A DNA stretch of 64,000 nt from Bryobacteraceae bacterium. Its GTDB lineage: Bacteria; Acidobacteriota; Terriglobia; Bryobacterales; Bryobacteraceae. Where the stretch lies: positions 1,922,001-1,986,000 of the forward strand of contig JAWKHH010000001.1 of NCBI GenBank assembly GCA_041394945.1, in the 5' to 3' direction. Below the pieces are notes generated by a model. It saw nothing but the letters and a program-made list of their open reading frames with translations. It did no database searches and was not told where the DNA came from. Shown here piece after piece: positions 1 to 7,669 of this stretch (positions within the stretch are counted from its first letter, which is position 1; each line of letters begins with the position of its first letter). Position numbers and translations under genes: made by a program.

Positions 1-824
1 GGGCTCCGGAAGAAGAAGTTCTTCGCCCCGAGCTTGCTGTTGTCGTGCAGAAGAAACGCCGATCCGTGGAATTCGTTCGTCCCGGACTTCGTCGTCACCG
101 TCGTCGCCGCGCCGCCAGCCATCCCCTGTTCCGCGTCGAAGTTGTTCGTCGAGATGTTGACCGTCTCCACTGTCTCGGCCGGCGCCACGTACGCCGTGTG
201 GTGCGGCAGCCAGATGTGCACCGTCACCGCGCCGTCGAGCTTGGTGACATTGTTGTTCCGGTTCACCCCGTTCACGTTGGTGGTGAGCGCGCGTCCCGGC
301 GTCGATCCGGGCGAATTCTGATACCGCCCCGGCGTCGCGCCGGGCGAAAGGTTGATCAGGCTCTGGTAATTGCGGTAGCGCGGAAGCGGCATGTTCTGCA
401 CTTCCTTCGACCCAAGCTCCACGTGAACATCGGCCTTGTCCGTCTGCAGCGTCGCCGCCGTTGCTTCAACGGTGATCTGTTCGGTGACCTGCCCCAGTTC
501 GAGCGCCAACGGCAGCCGCGTCACGGTGTTGATCGTAATCGCAATGCCCGTCTGACCAAGCTGCCGGAACCCGGCCGCCGACGCCTTCAGATCGTACGTG
601 CCGGCCACCACGTTCTGGAAAATATACCGGCCTTCGCCGTCCGAGGAAGACTCGCGAGTCAACCCCGTACTTTGGTTCGTAATCGTCACATGGGCCGCCG
701 GCACCGGAGCGCCGCTTTGATCGGATACCGTCCCAACCAGCGAACCATAAAGGACTTGCGCCTGCGCCAGCCCGGAACCAAGGCACAACGCGGCATAGAG
801 ACACAATAAGCGTTTTGAATTCAT
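1..824 (-). CDS. TonB-dependent receptor-like outer-membrane protein, N-terminal part
   Basis: The reading frame runs from an ATG at 824 off the left edge, so only about 274 N-terminal residues are present. A strong Shine-Dalgarno (AAGGGGG) precedes the start. The product begins with a signal peptide (MNSKRLLCLYAALCLG...AQA), then a Cna-B/carboxypeptidase-regulatory fold at about residues 25-110 (VLYGSLVGTVSDQSGAPVPA, then EGRYIFQNV). A plug-like region follows with the family's typical TTVTTKSGTNEFHGSAF near the cut edge. These acidobacterial receptors are usually over 1000 residues and are thought to import oligosaccharides or other ligands across the outer membrane. The substrate cannot be told from this fragment. 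The gene diverges from the repeat-peptide gene at 1090. Confidence 0.9.
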   Translation of the reverse strand, partial: MNSKRLLCLYAALCLGSGLAQAQVLYGSLVGTVSDQSGAPVPAAHVTITNQSTGLTRESSSDGEGRYIFQNVVAGTYDLKASAAGFRQLGQTGIAITINTVTRLPLALELGQVTEQITVEATAATLQTDKADVHVELGSKEVQNMPLPRYRNYQSLINLSPGATPGRYQNSPGSTPGRALTTNVNGVNRNNNVTKLDGAVTVHIWLPHHTAYVAPAETVETVNISTNNFDAEQGMAGGAATTVTTKSGTNEFHGSAFLLHDNSKLGAKNFFFRS

Positions 825-935
825 AAACCCCCTTAGCGATTCGTTCTCACGCGGAAGCGAACGAGTCTTAACGGACTGAGTATAGCGAAAACCATACCAA
901 ACCAGCAAGGATTCCCCGGCATCCCAAAAAAGGTA

Positions 936-1007
936 CTAGTACACCCACAACAAAGCCCCCTGCGGTCAGAATAATCCGGGGGGACTAGGAGTATTCCCCT
1001 AGACTAG
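936..1007. promoter_or_regulatory. CTAG-rich divergent intergenic region, possible operator
   Basis: The gap 825-1089 separates the divergent receptor and repeat-peptide genes. Four CTAG tetranucleotides, normally rare in bacterial DNA, lie at 936-939, 985-988, 999-1002 and 1004-1007. The first sits in a perfect 10-bp palindrome GTACTAGTAC (933-942 region). The second and third form an inverted repeat CTAGG-N8-CCTAG. A shared operator for both genes is inference; no sigma-70 promoter could be placed with confidence. Confidence 0.4.
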
Positions 1008-1089
1008 TCTCGAATTGATAAGGCCTCATAGAGCGTTCGCCCGAGGGTGTCATACGGCGTTTGCTTGTTCGGTCTTGCTCGAATACCCT

Positions 1090-1422
1090 ATGAGAACTAA
1101 GCTCGGTTCCTCCAATCGCCGATACCTTCTGGTAGTACTGCTGCTACTCTGCGCCCCGGGGCTGTTCGCCGCGGCCACCCCTGCAGCCAATCTGCCAAAT
1201 GGTACGCATTCCATCAATGCTACGATTGTCGGATTCCCTCCCCCCGATCCGTGGGAAGCGGCCATCGTTGGGTTTCCGCCGCCGGACCCATGGGAAGCAA
1301 CCATCGTCGGTTTTCCGCCTCCCGACCCCTGGGAAGCCACTATCGTCGGGTTCCCTCCTCCGGACCCATGGGAAGCGACTATCGTTGGGTTTCCGCCTCC
1401 CGATCCCTGGGAAGTTCGCTAG
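1090..1422 (+). CDS. Secreted protein with five tandem 13-residue TIVGFPPPDPWEA units
   Basis: This encodes a 110-residue protein of no family I recognise. Residues 1-32 form a signal peptide with a basic start (MRTKLGSSNRR), a leucine/valine core and an AAA-type cleavage region. After a short linker (about residues 33-44) come five head-to-tail units of 13 residues, TIVGFPPPDPWEA, ending in VR. Only one internal residue differs (Ala for Thr in unit 2), yet almost every degenerate codon differs among units, so the peptide rather than the DNA appears conserved. A TTG start at 1015 is possible upstream, but the signal peptide favours the ATG at 1090. No clear Shine-Dalgarno is visible. The product could be a multicopy secreted peptide precursor, a short structural repeat protein, or, because PPP/PPD stall ribosomes, a translational leader for the membrane protein 42 bp downstream. 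The function is unknown. Confidence 0.75.
   Translation: MRTKLGSSNRRYLLVVLLLLCAPGLFAAATPAANLPNGTHSINATIVGFPPPDPWEAAIVGFPPPDPWEATIVGFPPPDPWEATIVGFPPPDPWEATIVGFPPPDPWEVR
1222..1416 (+). repeat. Five 39-bp in-frame tandem repeats
   Basis: The units lie at 1222-1260, 1261-1299, 1300-1338, 1339-1377 and 1378-1416, each exactly 13 codons. Ten of the eleven degenerate codon columns in the shared 12-residue core vary in third base among copies; only the Glu codon (GAA) is constant, and Trp has a single codon. Nearly all the substitutions are synonymous. This pattern indicates old duplication followed by purifying selection on the peptide. Confidence 0.95.
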
Positions 1423-1464
1423 CCGATCTGATTCCCTAAGACTCCTCGCTGGCGAGGCCGTGTG

Positions 1465-2142
1465 ATGGCCGCACTTTGGAACATCACCGGTCTCGCTGGC
1501 GCGATTCTCAGCGCGCTGGTCGTCTGGAACGTATTCCGGAACGGCCTTTCGCGCCTCACGGTCTCGCTGGTCCTCTACTGCGTCGTCGTTCTCACGAGCG
1601 ACCTCCCCTCGTTCGTCGAGATGATCGAGCCGGACTTGGTGTTCGCCGACCGGCGGTCCTACGTTGTCTTCTACTGGATCTGCGAGTCGACGCTCCAGGT
1701 GCTCACCTTCTCCCTGATCCTCAGCCTGCTCGCCCGCGTGATGCCGGATGCGGGCTACCGCCTTCTGGCCGCTATCCCGGCCGCCGGGCTCGTCTGCGTG
1801 TTGAGCTTCTGGTTCGCCTTCGAAGCCGGCCGCGGCATCTCGGTTTCCGCTGTGATGACGCCGGTGATCCGCAACCTGACCTTCTTCGCTTGTCTGCTCA
1901 CCGCGGCTTTGTGGGGAGCCATCCTGCGCCGCCGAAAGCTGGACCGCGGACTGATGCTGCTCGCCTCGGGCACCGGTCTCCTCACCGCGGGCAAGGCGGC
2001 TGGCCACGCCATCCGCTGGCTTGCCGGATTGGACCCCTCCATCGTTCTTGCCGGCAACGTTGTAATCGTTGTCACCGGCCTCAGTTCACTGCTGGTGTGG
2101 TGGTTCGCCTCGCGCCAGCCCCTTCCGGCCCGTTCGACCTAG
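1465..2142 (+). CDS. Seven-helix integral membrane protein, unknown function
   Basis: This is a 225-residue protein (a GTG three bases upstream at 1462 could also start it). It is almost entirely hydrophobic, with about seven predicted membrane helices: roughly residues 5-22, 34-52, 65-92, 96-118, 128-146, 153-180 and 188-210. The loops are short and arginine-rich (for example RRRKLDRG). I recognise no enzyme or transporter motif. It follows the repeat-peptide gene by 42 bp on the same strand, so co-transcription is likely; a perfect hairpin (CCTCGC-TG-GCGAGG, 1444-1457) lies between them. A sensor, exporter or processing partner for the peptide is possible but unproven. Its stop codon shares the tetranucleotide CTAG (2139-2142) with the stop of the convergent lipoprotein gene. 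Confidence 0.75.
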   Translation: MAALWNITGLAGAILSALVVWNVFRNGLSRLTVSLVLYCVVVLTSDLPSFVEMIEPDLVFADRRSYVVFYWICESTLQVLTFSLILSLLARVMPDAGYRLLAAIPAAGLVCVLSFWFAFEAGRGISVSAVMTPVIRNLTFFACLLTAALWGAILRRRKLDRGLMLLASGTGLLTAGKAAGHAIRWLAGLDPSIVLAGNVVIVVTGLSSLLVWWFASRQPLPARST

Positions 2143-2627
2143 CGCCCCGCCAAGGCCCCGGCCGACCACGGCGCCGGCGACGCCAGGAATCTCCGTTCCC
2201 CGATCGCGTCTCTGAACAGGGCTACCGGCTTGCCCGGCAGAATCCGGCGGACCTCGGCCACCATCTCCCGCCCGGCGCTGGCGTCGCCCTCGAAATCGAT
2301 CAGCACTTCCCGGATGAATTGGGGCTCGCCGATCTTCGCCACAGCCGCCGCGGCCTCTTCCGTCCTGCCTTGCCCGGCCACCCGCACCACCGCCGCCAGA
2401 TACGGCCGCTCGCGGTCCGGCAGCATTTGCACGGACCGCCGCGGCTCCACGCGCACCCCAACCTCGGTCGACGTCACCACGCCCGCCTGGTAGGCGATCC
2501 CATACTTGTGGACATCCAGAAAACGCAGGTCCTCCGCCCGGTCCGGCACCAGGATGAACTTGGGCGGAACGCCGGACCGCGTGGTGCACGCGGCAAAACC
2601 CAACAGGATCCACACCGCCAGGCGCAT
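2139..2627 (-). CDS. Small putative lipoprotein
   Basis: This is a 162-residue protein. The ATG at 2627 gives a clean lipoprotein signal (MRLAVWILLGFAAC, lipid-modified Cys about residue 14), which is why it is preferred over an upstream ATG at 2657 inside the neighbouring gene. The mature part contains an alanine-rich stretch (EEAAAAVAKIGE) and a segment resembling a small alpha/beta fold, but no family I recognise. It is the last gene of the minus-strand run fabH, TPR/UnbV, TIM barrel and lipoprotein, 10 bp after the TIM-barrel gene, and probably sits in the outer or cytoplasmic membrane. Confidence 0.65.
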   Translation of the reverse strand: MRLAVWILLGFAACTTRSGVPPKFILVPDRAEDLRFLDVHKYGIAYQAGVVTSTEVGVRVEPRRSVQMLPDRERPYLAAVVRVAGQGRTEEAAAAVAKIGEPQFIREVLIDFEGDASAGREMVAEVRRILPGKPVALFRDAIGERRFLASPAPWSAGALAGR

Positions 2628-2637
2628 CGGCGGTCCG

Positions 2638-3498
2638 TTACGCCGCCGCCAGTCCACGCAGATTCCAGCCGCAGATCCGGCTCGCCTCGAACTTGTTCCC
2701 GGCCGGACCGGTCCAGTGCGTCTCCAGACTCAGCCAGCCTGTGTAGCCGTCGCGCATCAATGCATCGATCTGGCCCTTCCAGAACACGTGCCGCGTGCCC
2801 ACCGGACCCCAGATCGGCTTGTGGCCCTCCATGTGGCAGTCCTTCACGTGGACGTGCTCGATGCGGTCCTTCGGCAGCTTCGAGTAGCCCTCCGGGTACG
2901 GATCCTCCCCGGAGCACATCGCGTTGGCGGGATCCCAAACCAGCCGCACGCTCGGGTTGCCGACGGCGGCCAGAAGCCTCCCGGCTTCGGCGCCGGTGGC
3001 GATGTTGCAGGCATGTTCGTTCTCGAGGCCGATGGTCACGCCCGCCCGCGCGCCCTTTTCCCCCAGCCAGTTCATCGCCTCCACCACCGCGTCGAAGCAC
3101 TTCTCGGGTTCCACCGTCCGCCAGTAGCTGAACACGCGGATCAGCTTGCAGTCCATGAACTTCGCGATCTCAATGGCGCGGTCGGCGAGGCTCTTCTGCT
3201 CCTCGAATGTGTACTTCGCGTTGAACATGTCCTGCTGGAACCGCTCGTCCACGGCCGGAGCGTAGGGCAGCACGCACTTCAACACGGGCGAGGCGATGCC
3301 GATCACTTCCATGCCGGCGTCGGTCACCATCTTCTTTGCCGTCGTCAACTCGTCCTGGGAAAGATCCATGATGTTCTTACCCCAGAGCACGCGCAGTTCG
3401 GCGCCTGTCATGCCGATTTCGGCCATCGCGGGCAGCGCCACGGCCAGGTCGGGAGAAAATTCGTCGGTAATCGACGCAATTCGGAGTTTCGGTGTCAT
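2638..3498 (-). CDS. Sugar phosphate isomerase/epimerase-like TIM-barrel protein
   Basis: This is a 286-residue member of the xylose-isomerase-like TIM-barrel family (AP endonuclease 2 fold). The ATG at 3498 has a GAGGAA ribosome site and starts directly at the first strand (LRIASITDEFS); an in-frame start 93 bp upstream would overlap the preceding gene. Family features include the metal-site region GLENEH, WDPANAM and HVKD, then SLETHW near the C-terminus, consistent with Glu/Asp/His ligands for a divalent metal. Such enzymes epimerise or isomerise sugars or related hydroxy acids. The substrate is not evident. It lies 14 bp after the large TPR/UnbV gene and is probably co-transcribed with it. 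Confidence 0.88.
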   Translation of the reverse strand: MTPKLRIASITDEFSPDLAVALPAMAEIGMTGAELRVLWGKNIMDLSQDELTTAKKMVTDAGMEVIGIASPVLKCVLPYAPAVDERFQQDMFNAKYTFEEQKSLADRAIEIAKFMDCKLIRVFSYWRTVEPEKCFDAVVEAMNWLGEKGARAGVTIGLENEHACNIATGAEAGRLLAAVGNPSVRLVWDPANAMCSGEDPYPEGYSKLPKDRIEHVHVKDCHMEGHKPIWGPVGTRHVFWKGQIDALMRDGYTGWLSLETHWTGPAGNKFEASRICGWNLRGLAAA

Positions 3499-3512
3499 TA
3501 TTCCTCGATGCT

Positions 3513-6500
3513 TTAGTTGCCGGCCCTGCTCCGCGACCACAAGGGCCGCGTTAGCCGCAGCGCCGGACGGGTATTGTATTCTTCGCGCCACCGCCGGTGG
3601 ACTTCATCGTCCGGGAATCGCTCGCCGGCCCCGTATGGATAGCGAGACATGCCGTGGAAGGGCAGCGGCTCAACGCTTTGCGAAAAGGCCGTATTCGGGT
3701 CGCTGTCCTTGGCCCAGCCGTCCACCGCCAAAACAAACCCGCGGGTCCAGCCAGCCGGAAGCGGGGGGAGACCGGCGGCTTCGAATCGCAGCGCCAACTC
3801 ATCGCCGGAGCCCATGATCGCGAACCGGTCGTCGGCCGCTTTCATTAACTCGTCCACGGGCCCGTAACGCGTGTATTTTCCTATAGTTGGATTCCACATG
3901 GAGGATGCCCCCGGAGCCTCGTAACGGAACGTCTCCGGGCTCTCTCGCGCCGGGTCCAGCGTCACCCGGGAGAACCCCCGAAATCGAAGGAACGAACCAA
4001 TCGCGGCCAGCTCCGTGCGACGCATTTCCACGTCGGCGGCCTCTCCCATCCGGATCTCGTCCCAGTGCACGGCGACGTTGGTGGGAATCCGCATTCGCGC
4101 GGCTCCCCGGTCCAGTTCGACGCCGATCGTCTTCGGCTTGCCGGCCGGCATCCCGAGGTCTTCGAGCACCCGCCGCCACGTTCCGCCTTCGGCGTACTCG
4201 AGCGACGGCAGCGTCAATTCGTTGCCCTTTTCCTGGGACCGCTGCCGGAACTGGCTGCCATCGGCCCAGTCCACCCAACCCCTCAGGATCAGCAGCGGAT
4301 TGCGCAGGGCCACGGCGCTCGGTCCCCATTCGACCTCGACTGTCCGCCCGCGGCGCCTCACCCGCTCCGGCGCGTGGCTTTCGCGCACCGCCCAGATCTT
4401 CAGATCCGGGAACGGAGGCCCCTGGAACTTCTCGTTCAGCACGAGGCGATGGCCCGCCGGATGGTCCACGGCGATGAGCTTCACCTGGTCGACATAGGCG
4501 ACCTCGGCCAGCTCTTCCGAGAGCCGGATCTCGTAGTAGCCGTCCTTGGGCGCGAGCGCCGAAGCCGGAATCTGGATATGTTCGAGATGATCCACCGGGA
4601 AGTACTCGCCGTCGCCCGACGACGCCCCAAGCGGGGCCACGCCGAGCACGTCGGTGATGTATTCGAACCCGCTGCCGTTCCACGTGAACACCTGCGGGCA
4701 GGACCCGGTGAGCCGCTGCGCCTCCTGGTACGACGCCAGCCGCGCCACCGGCTGCTGCGCCTCGCTCTGGATCAGCCCGTTCTGCCAGGTGATGCGTACC
4801 GCGTCCGCCGTCTTGGCGTCGCGAAGGCCGAAAACCAGCGGGAAGCCCTGGTACACCTGCTTCGCGTAGCGCACGCCCGCTTTCACTTCCACCTCGGCCC
4901 CGGCGGCCAGCTTCGGGTTCTTCACCCCTTCGAGCGTCACCCGGAGAAACGTGTTCGACGTGGGAGTCTGATTAGTGAGGATGTGCAGGGCGTTGTGCTC
5001 GTCGAGTACGGCGGCGTCCACCTTGCCGTCGCCGTTGAAATCGGCCGTGGCGTACGCGTTCCCGAACAGCGCGCCGCCCACGATCTCCGGCTTCGCATAG
5101 TTCCCGGGTGAGGCCTGGCGGTGCAGTTCGCCCCCCGCCAGCACGTCGAACACGCCGCGGTTGCCGAAATCCGCCACCGCCAGCGGCGCTTTCCAACCCG
5201 GCCGCGCCGCTCCCTGGAAACGGAGGCTACGGGCATCGTTGAACGCACCCTTGTTGTATAGAATTCCGCCCTTGCCGTCGTGCTCGAAGACGATGTCCAT
5301 GGAGCCGCTGTGGTCGGCGTCGATTGCAGTGGTGACTTTCGCGCCCTGCGGGATGGCGGCGAAGGCGCGTTGCTCGAACTTTCCGGCGAGGCGGTCCTGG
5401 TACAGCGCCGCCGGGCGGTCGGCGTAGGAGACGACGACGTCGGAGCCCTTGGTGTCGGCGACGACACGGAACGCAACGGCTCCGGTGGCTTTGCCCGTCG
5501 CGAAAGGAAAGTCGCCCGCACGCTCTTCGAAGCCGGTCTCGCCCTGGTTGCGGAGCACGGTGTTCTTCTCGCCGAACAGCAGCAGGTCGAGATCGTAGTC
5601 GTGGTCGTAGTCGAGCCAGAGCGCGACGTCAAATTTGCCTTTTACCGGCAGCGCCTTGGCGGCGAAGCGCGTGGGACCGCTTTCGTAGAGCGCCGGGCCG
5701 GCGGCGGTGAGCGCCACCAGATCCATGCGGCCGTCGTTGTTGTAGTCGCCCGCGGCTGCGAAGTGAACGCCCTGCGCGACCGTGGCGCCCGCACCCAGGG
5801 CGGAACGGAAGACGCGCAGCCGGCCGCCGGCCCAGGCCCCGACGTCGGGGCGGAGGTCGCCATTCGCATCGAAGACAAGCAGGCCGGCATCACCCGCGGC
5901 GCCTGCGGCGAGACGGCGGCCCACGAGCCGCACCGGCGCCGGCTTCGCGCTATCGGCGACGGCCGCGGCATCGGTTTCATCCATCACCTCAGAGTAGAAA
6001 TTCCACTCCATGTCCTCGGCGATCACGGCGTTGGCGGCGTCTTCCTTCGCCTTCTGAAACGCCTTCAGTTCACGCGCGGCGTCTTCGCGCCGGCCGGCCT
6101 GGCGATAGGCGTTGTAGAGCTGAAAATGGGGAGCTGCCAGCGCCGGATCGAGCCGCGACGCGTTCTCGAATGCCTTGATCGCCTCGGGCATCCTTCCGGC
6201 CAGCTTGTACAGCGTGGCGAGGTTGTAATGCCCGGTGGGCTCGTCGGGAACCAGTTGCGCGAACTTCTCGAATTGCTTGCTCGCCTTGTCGTACTCGCCC
6301 GCCTTCTTGTACAGAACGCCGAGAACGAACCAGGGGTTCGGGATCGAGCCATTCTGGCTCTGGACGCGTTCGAGTTCGGTGATCGCGTCCTTCGTTTGTC
6401 CGTTGGCGATGAGCGCCGCTGCATAGTTGAAGCGGTCCCGCGCCGATTTCGGTTCGAGGTCGAGCGCCTGCTTGAACTCGGCCACCGCCTGCGGATGCGT

Positions 6501-6617
6501 GGTTGGGTTTTCGAAGAACGCCTTGCCGAGATTCCGGTGCCGCGCCAGACGCTCTTCGCGGGATGCCTGCGGCCAAGCCGCGCACGCTACGAGCAGGATG
6601 ACGAGGTAACGTCTCAA
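3513..6617 (-). CDS. Secreted TPR / FG-GAP (VCBS) / ASPIC-UnbV repeat protein
   Basis: This is a 1034-residue protein with a signal peptide (MRRYLVILLVACAAWPQ). About residues 25-190 hold tetratricopeptide repeats (for example GHYNLATLYKLAGRMPEAIK). About 240-560 hold FG-GAP/VCBS-type beta-propeller repeats with calcium-site DxNxDGxxD motifs (FDANGDLRPD, DYNNDGRMD, DFNGDGKVD). A segment near 565-625 (VRYAKQVYQGFPLVFGL, VRITWQNG) fits the ASPIC/UnbV (CRTAC1) domain. A C-terminal region of about 400 residues (from VLGVAPLGASSGDGEYFPVD) is not recognised. Acidobacteria carry many such proteins, presumed to be extracytoplasmic binding or scaffold proteins. It lies 4 bp downstream of fabH and 14 bp upstream of the TIM-barrel gene. 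Confidence 0.88.
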   Translation of the reverse strand: MRRYLVILLVACAAWPQASREERLARHRNLGKAFFENPTTHPQAVAEFKQALDLEPKSARDRFNYAAALIANGQTKDAITELERVQSQNGSIPNPWFVLGVLYKKAGEYDKASKQFEKFAQLVPDEPTGHYNLATLYKLAGRMPEAIKAFENASRLDPALAAPHFQLYNAYRQAGRREDAARELKAFQKAKEDAANAVIAEDMEWNFYSEVMDETDAAAVADSAKPAPVRLVGRRLAAGAAGDAGLLVFDANGDLRPDVGAWAGGRLRVFRSALGAGATVAQGVHFAAAGDYNNDGRMDLVALTAAGPALYESGPTRFAAKALPVKGKFDVALWLDYDHDYDLDLLLFGEKNTVLRNQGETGFEERAGDFPFATGKATGAVAFRVVADTKGSDVVVSYADRPAALYQDRLAGKFEQRAFAAIPQGAKVTTAIDADHSGSMDIVFEHDGKGGILYNKGAFNDARSLRFQGAARPGWKAPLAVADFGNRGVFDVLAGGELHRQASPGNYAKPEIVGGALFGNAYATADFNGDGKVDAAVLDEHNALHILTNQTPTSNTFLRVTLEGVKNPKLAAGAEVEVKAGVRYAKQVYQGFPLVFGLRDAKTADAVRITWQNGLIQSEAQQPVARLASYQEAQRLTGSCPQVFTWNGSGFEYITDVLGVAPLGASSGDGEYFPVDHLEHIQIPASALAPKDGYYEIRLSEELAEVAYVDQVKLIAVDHPAGHRLVLNEKFQGPPFPDLKIWAVRESHAPERVRRRGRTVEVEWGPSAVALRNPLLILRGWVDWADGSQFRQRSQEKGNELTLPSLEYAEGGTWRRVLEDLGMPAGKPKTIGVELDRGAARMRIPTNVAVHWDEIRMGEAADVEMRRTELAAIGSFLRFRGFSRVTLDPARESPETFRYEAPGASSMWNPTIGKYTRYGPVDELMKAADDRFAIMGSGDELALRFEAAGLPPLPAGWTRGFVLAVDGWAKDSDPNTAFSQSVEPLPFHGMSRYPYGAGERFPDDEVHRRWREEYNTRPALRLTRPLWSRSRAGN

Positions 6618-6621
6618 GGTT

Positions 6622-7635
6622 CTATCCGGCAGAGTCGAGTGTCCAGCGCCAGAGATTCGCGCCGGAAGTGAAGCCAGCGCCGACGGCGGCGAACAGCACC
6701 AAATCGCCTTTCTTCAGCTTACCGCTCGAAAGCGCGTCTCCCGTGGCGAGCGGAATCGTCGCCGCCGTGGTGTTGCCGTAGTGATCGATGTTGATGACCA
6801 CGCGTTCGCAGGGGATCCCGATCTTCTCGGCCGTCGCGGCGATGATGCGCCGGTTGGCCTGGTGCGGAATCAGCAGGACATCCTCGGCCTTTACGCCGTG
6901 GCGGTCCAGCAGCTTCCGGGTCATGTCTTCCATCTGGCGGACAGCGTATTTGAACACTGGCGGCCCTTCCTGATGCACGTAGTGGAGCCGCCGTTCGACG
7001 GTTTCGTGCGACGCGGGCATGCGGCTGCCCCCGGCGGGCATCTTGAGATGGTCGCCGCCGGAGCCGTCGAGCACGTTCTGGAAGCCCAGGAACCCCTCTT
7101 CGCCGTCCTCGGCGGGTTCGACGAGCATGGCGCCGGCGCCGTCGCCGAACAGGACGCACGTGGCGCGATCTTTGTAATCGATGATGCGCGACATGGTGTC
7201 GGCGCCGATCACGAGCACCTTCTTGTGCGTGCCGGTGTGGATCAGGTGAGCGGCCGTGGTGAGCCCGTAGACGAAGCCGGAGCAGGCGGCGACGAGGTCG
7301 AAGCCCCATGCGCGTTTGGCGCCGATCCGGTCCTGGACCAGGCACGCCGTCGACGGGAACAGCATGTCGGGCGTGACGGTGCAGCAGAGGATGGCGTCCA
7401 GTTCGCCGGCCTCAATGCCGCGCCGCGCCAGGGCCGCCCTGGCGGCCTCAACGGCGAGGTCCGAGGTGGCCACATCCGGCGCGGCGATGTGGCGCTCTAT
7501 GATACCGGTGCGCTCGAGGATCCAGTCGTTGGTGGTTTCGACCATTTTTTCCAGGTCGAAATTGGTCAACAAACCGGGCGGCGCGTAGGTGCCGAGCGCG
7601 GTGATCTTGGCATTCAGACTTTGGCCGTTTCGCAT
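6622..7635 (-). CDS. fabH: Beta-ketoacyl-ACP synthase III (KAS III)
   Basis: This 337-residue cytoplasmic condensing enzyme starts fatty-acid synthesis by joining an acyl-CoA primer to malonyl-ACP. The triad is intact: Cys118 in VAACSGF, His258 in HQANRR and Asn288 in YGNTTAA. The conserved N-terminal segment TNDWILERTGIIERH and the C-terminal AVGAGFTSGA are present, and the length matches the family. An in-frame TTG at 7644 could also start it. It heads a minus-strand run with the TPR/UnbV gene only 4 bp downstream. It could serve housekeeping lipid synthesis or a specialised acyl product; no other fab gene is nearby, so this is open. Confidence 0.95.
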   Translation of the reverse strand: MRNGQSLNAKITALGTYAPPGLLTNFDLEKMVETTNDWILERTGIIERHIAAPDVATSDLAVEAARAALARRGIEAGELDAILCCTVTPDMLFPSTACLVQDRIGAKRAWGFDLVAACSGFVYGLTTAAHLIHTGTHKKVLVIGADTMSRIIDYKDRATCVLFGDGAGAMLVEPAEDGEEGFLGFQNVLDGSGGDHLKMPAGGSRMPASHETVERRLHYVHQEGPPVFKYAVRQMEDMTRKLLDRHGVKAEDVLLIPHQANRRIIAATAEKIGIPCERVVINIDHYGNTTAATIPLATGDALSSGKLKKGDLVLFAAVGAGFTSGANLWRWTLDSAG

Positions 7636-7669
7636 GAGGGGCAAATCGTTATGGTAAGTTCTTCAAGGG

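Noticed and set aside
1050..1340. Minus-strand frame also giving repeats (GSGGGNPT-like) across the tandem array
   Set aside because: It has no signal or ribosome site, and its units differ by several amino acids, whereas the plus frame absorbs nearly all changes silently.
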